Shown here piece after piece: positions 7,648 through 16,414 of a stretch of DNA of 64,000 nt; the stretch's first letter is position 1; the number at the start of each line of letters is the position of its first letter. The DNA is from Lederbergia citrea (GTDB lineage: Bacteria; Bacillota; Bacilli; Bacillales; Bacillaceae_C). Below the pieces are notes generated by a model. The model was not told where the DNA came from, made no database searches, and worked only from the letters and a program-made list of their open reading frames with translations. Made by a program: the position numbers and the translations under genes. The stretch lies in assembly GCF_018343525.1 (NCBI RefSeq), contig NZ_JAGYPH010000002.1:124001-188000 (forward strand), read 5' to 3'.

Positions 7648-9113
7648 ACAGTATTCAGAAAAAAATTCTAGTGCTCGTGATCGCTGTCCTATTTATAATG
7701 GCAGCCATTTGGATTTCACTGACCTACTATAATCAAAAAATGCAAAACCAGTACAATGATATATTAGAACGCTATTTAATCATGAACGAAGTGACAAGTG
7801 AAAGCCAGCAAATTGTGGCTGCTCTTAATAACTACTTAATTGACCCAACAGAATCCAATTTAAAAGAGCTCAAACTCAATATGGCTCAGATTCAAAGAAC
7901 AAAAGATGAAGTTTCAAAATTTAGGAATATTGATAATGACTCTGCTTTGACAAATTACGAAAACTTAATCGACAGTCTTGTTGAAACAACGAACCAATCC
8001 GTTTTGGCTCGTACGGGACAACAAACGGAGGATTATTTGAGTGCTTTTTCCGAAGTGAGTCGTATCTCGAAATATATTTCTGAAATGACGCTTACTTTAA
8101 TAGACACGGAACTCAAAACGTATGATCGTTTCTATCGTAGTATCATTGATAGTTCGGGAGAATTGAGAATGCTTGGAATCTGGCTATTGCTGCTGATTAC
8201 ATTGCTCGTACTGTTATTGGCTCATTGGTTTTCAAAAAGAATCACAAGACCGGTCAATCAGCTGACGGAAGCGGCACACGAGTTATCATTGGGGCGATTT
8301 GATTTAAAAATAGAGGTGGACTCCAATGATGATGAAATCTCTTTTCTCGCAAAAATGTTTGATAAAATGCGAATTAATATCAATAACTATTTATCCGAAA
8401 TAAAACAGAAAGCCCAATTAGAACATGAGCTTCAAGAAAGTAAGCTGCTTTTACAGGAGAGTCAGCTTCGTAGTTTGCAAAGTCAGATCAATCCTCATTT
8501 CCTTTATAACACACTAGACATACTGTCTAAAAAAGCTTATTTAGAAGGATCTGAAGAAACAAGTGATCTTTTAGTGAGTGTTGCGGGACTTTTGCGTTAT
8601 AACCTTCAAAGATTAGAAAATTCTGCTGCGCTATTTGAAGAAGTACAAGTTCTTAAGCAATACATTGATATTCAACATGCAAGGTTTACTGATCGACTTC
8701 ATTTTCACATGGAGGTTGATGATTCGTGTTTAGCGATGAAAATTCCTCGTTTAACATTGCAGCCGATTGTGGAAAATGCCGTGATCTATGCCATTGAACC
8801 AAAGGAAAATGGTGGAAGTATATATTTTCGTGTGAAAGATGATGCCGATTACGTGAGAATAGAGATAGAAGATGATGGGCCGGGAATGACAGAAGAGAAA
8901 GTAAAAGAAATACTTCAGGTGAATACGAAAGAGGCGAGAGGTCACTTCACAGGAATCGGTATAAATAATGTGGTCAAACGTTTAAGTTTGTTTTACAGCT
9001 GTAATGATGTGTTTGATATTGAAAGCAAACTTGGAATCGGCACAAAGGTTATTTTAAAAATACCAAAAACGAGGAGAATGGAAGGAAATGAAGCGACTCC
9101 TAATCGTCGATGA
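7644..9113 (+). CDS. LytS/YesM-type sensor histidine kinase
   Basis: The 489-residue membrane kinase has transmembrane helices at about 8-28 and 176-195 flanking a mostly helical extracellular region. A HAMP linker follows (TRPVNQLTEAAHEL, about 196-250), then a His_kinase domain with histidine 285 in QSQINPHFLYNTLD, an N-box at PIVENAV (374-380) and a G-box DDGPGMTE. This is the YesM/LytS class that pairs with AraC-type response regulators. It overlaps the binding-protein sensor by four bases and the regulator gene by 26, indicating tight translational coupling. It presumably reads the upstream sugar-binding protein. Confidence 0.85.
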   Translation: MNSIQKKILVLVIAVLFIMAAIWISLTYYNQKMQNQYNDILERYLIMNEVTSESQQIVAALNNYLIDPTESNLKELKLNMAQIQRTKDEVSKFRNIDNDSALTNYENLIDSLVETTNQSVLARTGQQTEDYLSAFSEVSRISKYISEMTLTLIDTELKTYDRFYRSIIDSSGELRMLGIWLLLLITLLVLLLAHWFSKRITRPVNQLTEAAHELSLGRFDLKIEVDSNDDEISFLAKMFDKMRININNYLSEIKQKAQLEHELQESKLLLQESQLRSLQSQINPHFLYNTLDILSKKAYLEGSEETSDLLVSVAGLLRYNLQRLENSAALFEEVQVLKQYIDIQHARFTDRLHFHMEVDDSCLAMKIPRLTLQPIVENAVIYAIEPKENGGSIYFRVKDDADYVRIEIEDDGPGMTEEKVKEILQVNTKEARGHFTGIGINNVVKRLSLFYSCNDVFDIESKLGIGTKVILKIPKTRRMEGNEATPNRR

Positions 9114-10629
9114 TGAGCAGATTGTCAGGGAAGGCCTACGAGCGATATTATTAAAAAACTTTCCAGATATTAAGATAGATGAAGCAAAAAACGGAAATAT
9201 GGCTATAGAAAAGGCTGAGTCATTTATGCCTGATTTGATATTAATGGATATTAAGATGCCTGGAATGAGTGGTCTTGAAGCCGTCCAGAAAATAAATGAA
9301 AAGAATTCCCTTATCAAGTTTATTATGATTTCTGCATATGCCGAATTCGAGTATGCAAAAGCCGCGATGAAGCTAGGTGTGAAGGACTATTTACTGAAAC
9401 CTAGTAAAGCTAGTGAGGTCGTACAAACGGTTCGTAAAGTAATCAGTCAAATTAAAGAAGAAGAAGAGTCACAGCAAGAACGTATTCTTCAGAAAAACGC
9501 ATTGCAAAAAGCTTTAACGATCGTAGAAACGGATGTTGTTACACAGTTATTATTCGATCATGTACACGAAATCCATTTAGATGAGTTAGTGGGCATGCTA
9601 CAAACTCCGATGACAAGTGAAAAGTTTGTCATGAGTATTTTACTGCCGGAGGATTCAGAGCGCTTGTATGCGGAAATTAAACAAAGGGTTAGAAAAATAG
9701 GAAGCGCGTGGGTAGGTACATTATATGGACGCCTCATACCAATTATCGTATTTAGGCAACATAGCGAGTCTTTTCGCTCCCAAGCGATTGCTCTTGCAAG
9801 AGATATCTTATCTGTAGCCAGTACAGAGGATAAGGCGGGCTGGTTCGTTGGAATTGGTAACGTTTACGACTCCTTGGACAAAATCCGACAATCCTATCAG
9901 GAATCGCTGATTGGAACGAGGGATAGCTCACTTCCTGTTAAATATCGCTTTTATTCAGATATACCACTCGCCGGCTCCAGGATAGATGGTTATCATGCGA
10001 AAAAATTTGAAAATAAATTATTTGATCAAATTCGAAACGGACAATGGCGGGAAATCATGAAAGAGGTATCTGAATTAATCGGTTTTTTTGAGAATAAGGG
10101 TGTTCCTCTCATAGAAACACAGCAACGTGTCTTAGAGCTGCTTTGGATTGCCTCTCGGGTATTAAATGAAATCGGAGTTGAACCAGATACTCCTTTGTAT
10201 TCTTTTCAAATAAACGATTTCAGGCAATTACGGACTGAAACGAATCATTTACTTAACCAGATGTGGCAGTCTTATACCAACTATCAAAACCAAGTAGAAG
10301 ATGACACGATTAAACAGATTAGGAACTACATCATTGAGCACTCCCATAAAGAAATTTCCTTAGACGGGATTGCACAAAAGTTTGAACTAAGCCCAATTTA
10401 TATAAGCAAGCTTTTTAAAGAACAGTTAGGTGTGAATTATATCGCCTTTTTGACTGAATGCCGCTTAGAAAAAGCAAAGAAATTAATGTTAAATCCTGAA
10501 AAAAGCTTAAAAGAAATTACGTATGATGTTGGGTATCAAGATCCCAATTATTTCAGTAAGGTTTTTAAAAAAATGTATGGTGCTTCGCCAACAGAATATA
10601 GAAGATCATTGCTTGGAATAAAGGTATAA
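9088..10629 (+). CDS. YesN-type response regulator with AraC DNA-binding domain
   Basis: The 513-residue protein has a receiver domain (residues 1-120) with the acidic pair DD at 8-9, phosphoacceptor aspartate 54 in LILMDIKMPGMSG, and the conserved lysine in LLKPSK. A long middle region leads to two AraC helix-turn-helix motifs at about 410-510 (ISLDGIAQKFELSPIYISKL and KEITYDVGYQDPNYFSKVFK). A GGAAGG site inside the end of the kinase gene serves its start. By family it activates transport genes for the sensed sugar. The likely targets are the XylF-like lipoprotein gene just downstream and the ChvE-GguAB cluster at 15181, both inferred. Confidence 0.87.
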   Translation: MKRLLIVDDEQIVREGLRAILLKNFPDIKIDEAKNGNMAIEKAESFMPDLILMDIKMPGMSGLEAVQKINEKNSLIKFIMISAYAEFEYAKAAMKLGVKDYLLKPSKASEVVQTVRKVISQIKEEEESQQERILQKNALQKALTIVETDVVTQLLFDHVHEIHLDELVGMLQTPMTSEKFVMSILLPEDSERLYAEIKQRVRKIGSAWVGTLYGRLIPIIVFRQHSESFRSQAIALARDILSVASTEDKAGWFVGIGNVYDSLDKIRQSYQESLIGTRDSSLPVKYRFYSDIPLAGSRIDGYHAKKFENKLFDQIRNGQWREIMKEVSELIGFFENKGVPLIETQQRVLELLWIASRVLNEIGVEPDTPLYSFQINDFRQLRTETNHLLNQMWQSYTNYQNQVEDDTIKQIRNYIIEHSHKEISLDGIAQKFELSPIYISKLFKEQLGVNYIAFLTECRLEKAKKLMLNPEKSLKEITYDVGYQDPNYFSKVFKKMYGASPTEYRRSLLGIKV

Positions 10630-10653
10630 CAAGAAAGAAAAGGTGTGAAATGA

Positions 10654-11730
10654 ATGAAACAGACCTTATTGAAGATTCATATCCTATTGTTTTTGCTTGT
10701 TGTCACGGCCTGCCAGCAAAACAACGCTCCAATAGATCAAGATTCCTTTTCAAATAAAGAAACGAGTGAAAGCCATAAAGAAACAGATGATAAAATCATC
10801 ATTGGCTTTTCCATGGATACGTTAGCTGAGGAAAGATGGTTAAGGGATCGAGAACTATTTAAGGAAGCAGTAGAAGCATTAGGTGCTGAGGTCGAAATTT
10901 TGGCATCAAAGGGTGATGATGCATTACAAATCATACAAGCGGAAAATCTAATTAATAAAGGTATTGATATATTGGTCATCGTCCCTCATAACGCAGAGTC
11001 AACAGCCATGATTGTCAAAAAGGCCCACGCAGCGGGGATAAAAGTACTTTCTTATGATCGATTAGTTCGAAATTCCGAAATTGATTTGTATGTTTCTTAC
11101 GACAATGAAATGGTGGGTGAACTTCAGGCAAAGGCGATCACGAAATTAGTCCCGAAAGGAAAGTATGTGTATATCGGTGGTCCTGAAACAGATTATAATG
11201 CCCATTTATTAAAAAAAGGTGTCTTTAACATACTTCAACCGCTCATTGATAAGGGTGACATTACCATTGTTTATGACCAATGGACAAAGGACTGGTACCC
11301 TGAATATGCTTTTGCTAATATGCAAGAGGCTTTAAGGGCAAACAATAATGAAGTGGATGCTGTAATTTCCGCAAATGATGCAACTGCGGGCAAAGTGATT
11401 CAAGCGTTAGACGAACGGGGGCTCGCAGGGAAAATACCTGTTGCCGGGCAGGATGCTGACCTAGCTGCAGCACAACGAATCGTTGAAGACACGCAAACGA
11501 TGACGGTATATAAACCATTAAAGGAACTAGCCGACCAAGCGGCTGAACTTGCAGTAAAGCTTGCTAAAGGGGAAGAAGTAAAGGTAGAAAGAATGATTAA
11601 CAATGGAAAATCAGAGGTGCCATCCATACTTCTTTCTCCCATTGCTGTCGACCCAAAAAACATTGATGAAACGATTATTGCAGATGGATTTCATACATGG
11701 GACGAAGTATATAGGAGAAAAGAAAAATAA
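10654..11730 (+). CDS. XylF-like sugar-binding lipoprotein
   Basis: The 358-residue product has a lipoprotein leader with lipobox VVTAC (Cys20) and a type-I sugar-binding fold. Motifs resembling D-xylose-binding proteins are GFSMDTLAEERWLRDRELF, VIVPHNAEST, YVSYDNEMVGELQ and IPVAGQDADLAAAQRIVEDT. It begins 24 bases after the regulator gene, so it belongs to the sensor operon rather than to a transporter operon. It may deliver sugar to the ABC transporter encoded 4 kb away or act as a second sensing protein. The exact sugar cannot be read from the sequence. Confidence 0.8.
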   Translation: MKQTLLKIHILLFLLVVTACQQNNAPIDQDSFSNKETSESHKETDDKIIIGFSMDTLAEERWLRDRELFKEAVEALGAEVEILASKGDDALQIIQAENLINKGIDILVIVPHNAESTAMIVKKAHAAGIKVLSYDRLVRNSEIDLYVSYDNEMVGELQAKAITKLVPKGKYVYIGGPETDYNAHLLKKGVFNILQPLIDKGDITIVYDQWTKDWYPEYAFANMQEALRANNNEVDAVISANDATAGKVIQALDERGLAGKIPVAGQDADLAAAQRIVEDTQTMTVYKPLKELADQAAELAVKLAKGEEVKVERMINNGKSEVPSILLSPIAVDPKNIDETIIADGFHTWDEVYRRKEK

Positions 11731-11921
11731 TCGTTTAAGGAAAAAATCCATTTTGAGATGCGGGGCTTGTAAAATCCGTAGATAAGGGAACAAAAAGTGA
11801 CAAATTCACGGAGTATGTTTTATATTGTTCAGTAAATATGGCATTATAGGAACAGGACTTCTACGAACGTGCTTACGGCCTGGCACCTACATCGCAAATA
11901 TTAAAGGGAGGTAAAAACAAT

Positions 11922-12305
11922 ATGAAAATCATTGTTACCAGTATATTCGTACAAGATCAAGACAAGGCACTACAGTTTTATTCAGAAACGCTGGGCTTTG
12001 TAAAAAAGCACGACGTTCCCGCCGGAGAATTTAGGTGGATTACACTTGTTTCTCCCGATGATCAAGACGGTACCGAACTTTTGCTCGAACCGAATAACCA
12101 TCCAGCTGCCAAAGAGTATCAAAAGAAGCTATTTGAAGAAGGCATACCAGTAACAATGTTTGGTGTTGAGGATATTCACAAAGAGTACGAAAGGTTATTG
12201 AAACAAGGCGTGACATTTACTATGGAGCCGACAGAAATGGGAGCAGTCACAATCGCTGTCTTCGACGATACATGCGGCAATCTTATTCAGATAGCGCAGA
12301 AGTAA
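11922..12305 (+). CDS. VOC-family (glyoxalase/bleomycin-resistance fold) protein
   Basis: The 127-residue protein has the paired beta-alpha-beta-beta-beta modules of the vicinal oxygen chelate fold: VTSIFVQDQDKALQFYSETL at the start, LLLEPNNHP in the middle and DDTCGNLIQIAQK at the end. Members bind a metal and act as lyases, dioxygenases or resistance proteins; substrate cannot be predicted. A GGGAGG site precedes the ATG. It is 45 bases upstream of the DUF4256 gene on the same strand, and the pair probably forms a small operon unrelated to sugar uptake. Confidence 0.82.
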   Translation: MKIIVTSIFVQDQDKALQFYSETLGFVKKHDVPAGEFRWITLVSPDDQDGTELLLEPNNHPAAKEYQKKLFEEGIPVTMFGVEDIHKEYERLLKQGVTFTMEPTEMGAVTIAVFDDTCGNLIQIAQK

Positions 12306-12349
12306 CTTTATCTTAACCCGGTCCTAAAAAACAATAAGGAGGACAAAAC

Positions 12350-12931
12350 ATGACAAAGACAAATGAAATCAGCAATACAAAGCAATTGTCACTAGAACAA
12401 CGTGAAGAATTATTTAGAGCATTGAAAGCTCGGTTTGAAAAAAACATGCACCGCCATGAAGGTTTTGAATGGGATAAAATTCAAGCAAAGCTGGAAGCCA
12501 ATACTGAAAAACTATGGTCGCTCAATGAAATGGAAAAAACCGGCGGTGAACCGGATGTTGTTGGGCATGATAAAGAGAAGGACGAATACATTTTTTATGA
12601 TTGTTCAGCGGAAAGTCCTAAAGGCCGCAGAAGTCTTTGTTACGACCGTGAAGCGCTGGAGTCAAGGAAAAAACATAAACCAGAAAATAACGCTATTGAT
12701 ATGGCAACTGATATGGGCATTGAACTATTAACAGAAGAACAGTACCGAGCCTTGCAGAAACTTGAAAATTTCGATATGAAAACGTCGAGTTGGGTGCTAA
12801 CGCCCTCTGAGATAAGAGAACTAGGCGGCGCCATCTTTTGTGATCGTCGCTACGACACTGTCTTTGTGTACCATAATGGAGCAGAATCCTACTATGCTGC
12901 CAGGGGTTTTCGTGGCTTGCTAAAGGTCTAA
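12350..12931 (+). CDS. DUF4256 family protein
   Basis: The 193-residue soluble protein contains MEKTGGEPDVVG, YIFYDCSAESPKGRRSLCYD and a C-terminal GAIFCDRRYDTVFVYHNGAE segment. I associate these with the DUF4256 family of unknown function. An AAGGAGG site lies seven bases before the ATG. It ends with a strong terminator at 12977-13010, closing the two-gene unit that starts with the VOC gene. Confidence 0.78.
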   Translation: MTKTNEISNTKQLSLEQREELFRALKARFEKNMHRHEGFEWDKIQAKLEANTEKLWSLNEMEKTGGEPDVVGHDKEKDEYIFYDCSAESPKGRRSLCYDREALESRKKHKPENNAIDMATDMGIELLTEEQYRALQKLENFDMKTSSWVLTPSEIRELGGAIFCDRRYDTVFVYHNGAESYYAARGFRGLLKV

Positions 12932-12976
12932 ATTTTGCACAAGCATCTAAATTTTACTATCCTCCTTCAATTATCG

Positions 12977-13010
12977 GACGCAATTCTTGTACAAGGAATT
13001 GTGTCTTTTT
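12977..13010 (+). terminator. Terminator of the VOC-DUF4256 unit
   Basis: GACGCAATTC (12977-12986) pairs with GAATTGTGTC (12996-13005), one G-T pair, followed by TTTTT. Confidence 0.85.
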
Positions 13011-13173
13011 CAGTTTCCTCGTGAGCTTAATAAGAATTCCTTTTTGTTTAGTGGAGCTTATTTGACCCAACAGACGGATTTGACATAAATTCAGCATCAA
13101 TAATCCTTTTATCTGTTACATAAACCAACTAAAGAAATGAATACTAGTTAGAAAGCAAAAAGGAGTGATACTG

Positions 13174-13419
13174 ATGGCTATGTGCCCTATATGTAACTCA
13201 TTTAAAGAATTAGAAATGTATTGTTCAGAATGTAGTTCTCGATTAGAAGACTCGGGTAAGGTATCCGATTTTTTAGACCCTTACGGCCATTATAATGATG
13301 AAGAAACTGTAAAAATGGGTGATGGCTATCCCAATACAGCGAAAGATCAAATTTGTCCTCATTTAATGTACTGTAATAATTGTGGATATGATGAGGTGAA
13401 GTTCGTTCAAGAAGAATAG
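13174..13419 (+). CDS. Small zinc-ribbon-like protein
   Basis: I choose the ATG at 13174 because AAAAGGAG lies eight bases upstream; an in-frame GTG at 13165 overlaps that site. The 81-residue product has CPIC and CSEC pairs at the N-terminus and CPHLMYCNNC near the C-terminus. These six or more cysteines are arranged like two metal-binding knuckles. The middle part (KMGDGYPN) is conserved in small Bacillus proteins I recall as uncharacterised. Probably cytosolic and zinc-binding. No neighbour suggests a function. Confidence 0.65.
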   Translation: MAMCPICNSFKELEMYCSECSSRLEDSGKVSDFLDPYGHYNDEETVKMGDGYPNTAKDQICPHLMYCNNCGYDEVKFVQEE

Positions 13420-13548
13420 CTGGTCAAATGAGTGGCTCTTAAATATCTAACAGTTTAGTGAAGCTAATAAGGGACAAATTAAGGACTGGAAAAAACTAGA
13501 CCGATTAAGAACGTTACTTTTTCACAGTTTCATGATAAATGTAAAAAG

Positions 13549-13582
13549 ACTTAGCCAAAGAAACTTTAAATCAAGGCTAAGT
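13549..13582 (-). terminator. Terminator of the alpha-hydroxy-acid oxidase gene
   Basis: Read on the minus strand, ACTTAGCC (13582-13575) pairs with GGCTAAGT (13556-13549), then CTTTTT. It lies 48 bases beyond the stop codon. Confidence 0.75.
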
Positions 13583-13629
13583 TTATTTACATCTCTATAT
13601 CGAACAAATTGTTTTTTTCTTGTGAAAGA

Positions 13630-14787
13630 TTAAATCTTTATTACAAGTGATTGGTCAATTTCAGAAATCGATTTCTTTCCACATATCGCCATTTGCAGTT
13701 CGGTTTCTGCAATGAAATTTTCTGCAACGGATTTGACTCCCGTTTCTCCTGCCACGGTAAGCCCATAAATATAAGGTCTACCGATTAATACAGCTGATGC
13801 CCCTAATGCTAATGCTTTGATAATATCGGCCCCACGGCGGATCCCGCTGTCCATTAGTACCGGAACCTTATGTTCAACTGCTTCACAAACAGATGGGAGG
13901 GCTTCTAATGTTCCGATCGCCCCATCCAACTGTCGCCCCCCATGGTTTGATACGATAATCCCGTCCACTCCGTGCTCTATTGCTAAAAGAGCATCAGCTG
14001 GATGGGTAAGACCCTTTAATAGAACCGGTAAATTAGTTTCCTTTTTAATAAATTCAAGGTCTTTCCAAGAGAAACTTACATTATTTCCTTCATCTAAGGC
14101 TTTTTTGCAAGCGGCCTTTAAATTGTTTTCTGGGGGTTCGTCAAGCATAGAGAGAAAAACAGGATCGGTGAAGTAATTCCCCATACCTTGCCCGGTTAAA
14201 AAAGGAAGGAATGCGTTTCTTAGGTCTGTTTCTCGCCACCCTAAAAGAGTTGAATCAATGGTCACAACAATGGCGGAAAACCCCGCCTCTTCCGCTCTTT
14301 TTAAAAAGCTTTTCGTTAACTCTTTATTGATTGGTGGATAAAGTTGAAACCACCTAGGGGAATCACCCATTACCTCTGCAATTTTTTCCATGGGAGTAGT
14401 AGACACGTTACTTAAAGTGTACGGAATTCCTAATGAGGCTGCCGCTTTAGCAGGGGCAACTTCCGCATCGGAATGAACAATTGAATTTACTCCAATTGGT
14501 GCGAACAAAAAAGGAACAGGATATTTTTTTCCAAATAATGAAATTTCTAAGTCTCGTTTTGAAATATCCTGACAAACCCTGGGGCGAATTCGATATTGTC
14601 TAAAGGCCTCTTCATTTGCCTTCATCGTGTCACCAGCACCAGCAGCCCCGTATACATAACCGAAAGGACCGGCCGCTAATTTCTCTTTTGCCCTTTTTTC
14701 CCACTCCGTAAAAGAAACGGGCAATAGTGTGGCTCCGCTATCCACGCTTTCATAGTATCCCATTTGTATTTTTTCGCAGTCTTTCAA
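13630..14787 (-). CDS. FMN-dependent alpha-hydroxy-acid oxidase (lactate oxidase / lactate 2-monooxygenase type)
   Basis: The protein of about 385 residues is a TIM-barrel flavoenzyme of the glycolate-oxidase family. It shows APIGVNSIVHSDAEVAPAKA for flavin contact, the catalytic histidine and arginine in VSNHGGRQLDGAIG, and the phosphate-binding end DSGIRRGADIIKALALGASA and GRPYIYGLTVAGETGV. These enzymes oxidise L-lactate or related 2-hydroxy acids using oxygen. I favour a TTG start at 14787 because AGGGTGAT lies just upstream; a GTG at 14796 is the in-frame alternative. It stands alone on the minus strand between the two halves of the sugar locus. Confidence 0.82.
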   Translation of the reverse strand: MKDCEKIQMGYYESVDSGATLLPVSFTEWEKRAKEKLAAGPFGYVYGAAGAGDTMKANEEAFRQYRIRPRVCQDISKRDLEISLFGKKYPVPFLFAPIGVNSIVHSDAEVAPAKAAASLGIPYTLSNVSTTPMEKIAEVMGDSPRWFQLYPPINKELTKSFLKRAEEAGFSAIVVTIDSTLLGWRETDLRNAFLPFLTGQGMGNYFTDPVFLSMLDEPPENNLKAACKKALDEGNNVSFSWKDLEFIKKETNLPVLLKGLTHPADALLAIEHGVDGIIVSNHGGRQLDGAIGTLEALPSVCEAVEHKVPVLMDSGIRRGADIIKALALGASAVLIGRPYIYGLTVAGETGVKSVAENFIAETELQMAICGKKSISEIDQSLVIKI

Positions 14788-14953
14788 ATATATCACCCTA
14801 AGTTTAAGTAAGTTTTATCAGGTAATAGCTTTATCCTTTTTGTTTGTTTTAATCCGAAAAAGTTTGGGCAAATTATTTATTCGTAATTTCACCCCATTTT
14901 ACAAAAGTACAAGACCACTTTTTCAGTTACTTTGATACCCATTAGCTAAAGTG

Positions 14954-15127
14954 GATAACCAAGTGTACACAGCGGTTATCTTTGGTTATAAAGGGTCGAT
15001 GCTAATTTTTTAACACCGTTGATTGAAGCGCCTGAGCAAGGCGCTTACACTTTTCTAGATAAATATTAAAAAAAACCAGATGATACTAAAATATTACTAT
15101 AAGAAAGCGTTTTTATGGACTTGTCCA
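14954..15127 (+). promoter_or_regulatory. Regulatory region upstream of the ChvE-like gene
   Basis: Several signals cluster here. GATAACC (14954-14960) and GGTTATC (14974-14980) are an inverted repeat, with a further GGTTATA at 14984-14990. AAGCGCC (15026-15032) and GGCGCTT (15040-15046) form a GC-rich hairpin. GAAAGCGTTTTTA (15103-15115) resembles a catabolite-responsive element with mismatches. TGGAC/GTCCA (15116-15127) is a short palindrome. They could serve the YesN-type regulator and CcpA. None is proven, and no clear -35/-10 pair stands out. Confidence 0.4.
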
Positions 15128-15180
15128 GTTGATATAGTTAAATAGAAATAAAAAAACATAGAAACGAAAGGGGTTTCAAT

Positions 15181-16320
15181 ATGAAAAAGTTTAAGTTTAT
15201 ATCTGCTTTAGTCGTTGCTATGCTAATGGCAGTTCTTGTAGTTGGCTGTAGTAATGACGCTGCAGGCGGAGATGGAAATAAGAGCGGGAAAAAATCTAAA
15301 GGCAAGGTAAACGTAGGAATTGTTTTACCTACTAAAGACGAACCAAGATGGGTACAAGACGAAACACGCTTTCATGATGCGTTAAAAGATTCTGAGTACA
15401 CAACAGAAATCTTGTTCAGCCAAGGTTCATCTGCTAAAGAAAAAGAAAACGTAGAAACACTTCTTAATAAAGGTATTGATGTTTTAATTATTGCACCACA
15501 TGATGGGCCAGCAGCCGGCGCTGCAGTAGAAGCAGCCAAAAAAGATGGTGTTACTGTTATTGCCTATGATCGTCTCATTACGGATACAAAAGGAATCGAT
15601 TATTATGTAACATTTGACAGTGTGGCTGTAGGTGAAGCACAAGGACAATACTTAATTGATCATGCTGCTGATGGGAAAGACATTCCGTTATATCTATATG
15701 CTGGAGCAGCTTCTGACAATAATGCCTTCTTATTCTTTGAAGGTGCATGGAAAGTTTTACAACCGAAAATTGCAGACGGAACTTTTGTGATCGCAAACTC
15801 AAGTGCAGCAGAAGCTTTAAAAGATAAAGCAGAACTTTCACGTGATGAATTAGGTAAAGTGCTTGGACAAGTAACAACAAACTGGGATGCAAATGAAGCG
15901 AAAAATAAAGCTCAAACGCATCTAACAGCTGCAAGCAAAGAGTTAAAAGGCGAAGTTGCGGTTCTTGCTCCAAATGATGGTACATCCCGTGCGATTGCGG
16001 ATGTATTTGGAACTGACCCTGATGTTTCAAAATATGTCATCACAGGTCAAGACGCTGAAAAAGCTTCCATCCAATACATTATTGATGGCAAGCAATCTAT
16101 GACAGTATTTAAAGATGTTCGTACACTTGTTGCTGATGCGATGGGAATGGCTGTTGACATTCTTGATGGCAAAAAACCTGAAACAACGGGTTCTTATGAT
16201 AATGGAAGTATCGAGGTACCAGCAAAGCAAACAGATGTTATCGTTATTGAGCAAGAGAATGTGAAGAGTGAACTCATTGACTCCGGTTACTATGAAGAGA
16301 GTGAATTCAAGGGACTTTAA
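15181..16320 (+). CDS. ChvE-like monosaccharide-binding lipoprotein
   Basis: The 379-residue precursor has a lipoprotein signal with lipobox VVGC (Cys23) and a type-I periplasmic-binding fold. Motifs are VNVGIVLPTKDEPRWVQDET, IIAPHDGPAAGAAVEAA, VIAYDRLI, VLAPNDGTSRAIADVF and VITGQDAEKASIQYIIDGKQ. This matches ChvE, the broad aldose-binding component of the GguAB transporter (arabinose, galactose, glucose and xylose in agrobacteria). An AAAGGGG site precedes the ATG. It is first in a three-gene transport operon, separated from the ATPase gene by a stable hairpin. It is the third sugar-binding protein in this locus. Confidence 0.85.
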   Translation: MKKFKFISALVVAMLMAVLVVGCSNDAAGGDGNKSGKKSKGKVNVGIVLPTKDEPRWVQDETRFHDALKDSEYTTEILFSQGSSAKEKENVETLLNKGIDVLIIAPHDGPAAGAAVEAAKKDGVTVIAYDRLITDTKGIDYYVTFDSVAVGEAQGQYLIDHAADGKDIPLYLYAGAASDNNAFLFFEGAWKVLQPKIADGTFVIANSSAAEALKDKAELSRDELGKVLGQVTTNWDANEAKNKAQTHLTAASKELKGEVAVLAPNDGTSRAIADVFGTDPDVSKYVITGQDAEKASIQYIIDGKQSMTVFKDVRTLVADAMGMAVDILDGKKPETTGSYDNGSIEVPAKQTDVIVIEQENVKSELIDSGYYEESEFKGL

Positions 16321-16348
16321 AATCATAAATAACTAGATGGGGTTATAA

Positions 16349-16380
16349 AAATAGTGATAGATCAATATCTATCACTATTT
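16349..16380 (+). terminator. Intergenic hairpin between binding-protein and ATPase genes
   Basis: A perfect 14-bp stem (AATAGTGATAGAT against ATCTATCACTATT, loop CAAT) lies between the two genes and is followed only by TTTCC. Such hairpins usually stabilise the upstream message or partly terminate it, keeping binding protein in excess over the membrane components. Confidence 0.7.
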
Positions 16381-16414
16381 CCTTGTAATAGTTGTTTTGT
16401 TAAGGAGGAAAAAC

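Noticed and set aside
11731..11921. Possible regulatory RNA or extra gene between the XylF-like lipoprotein and the VOC gene
   Set aside because: No stable hairpin, riboswitch-like pattern or coding frame could be supported; the overlapping frames are shadows of the lipoprotein gene.
15578..16030. 150-codon minus-strand reading frame inside the ChvE-like gene
   Set aside because: It is a shadow: leucine/histidine/glutamine-rich, opposite a clear family protein, with no ribosome site.
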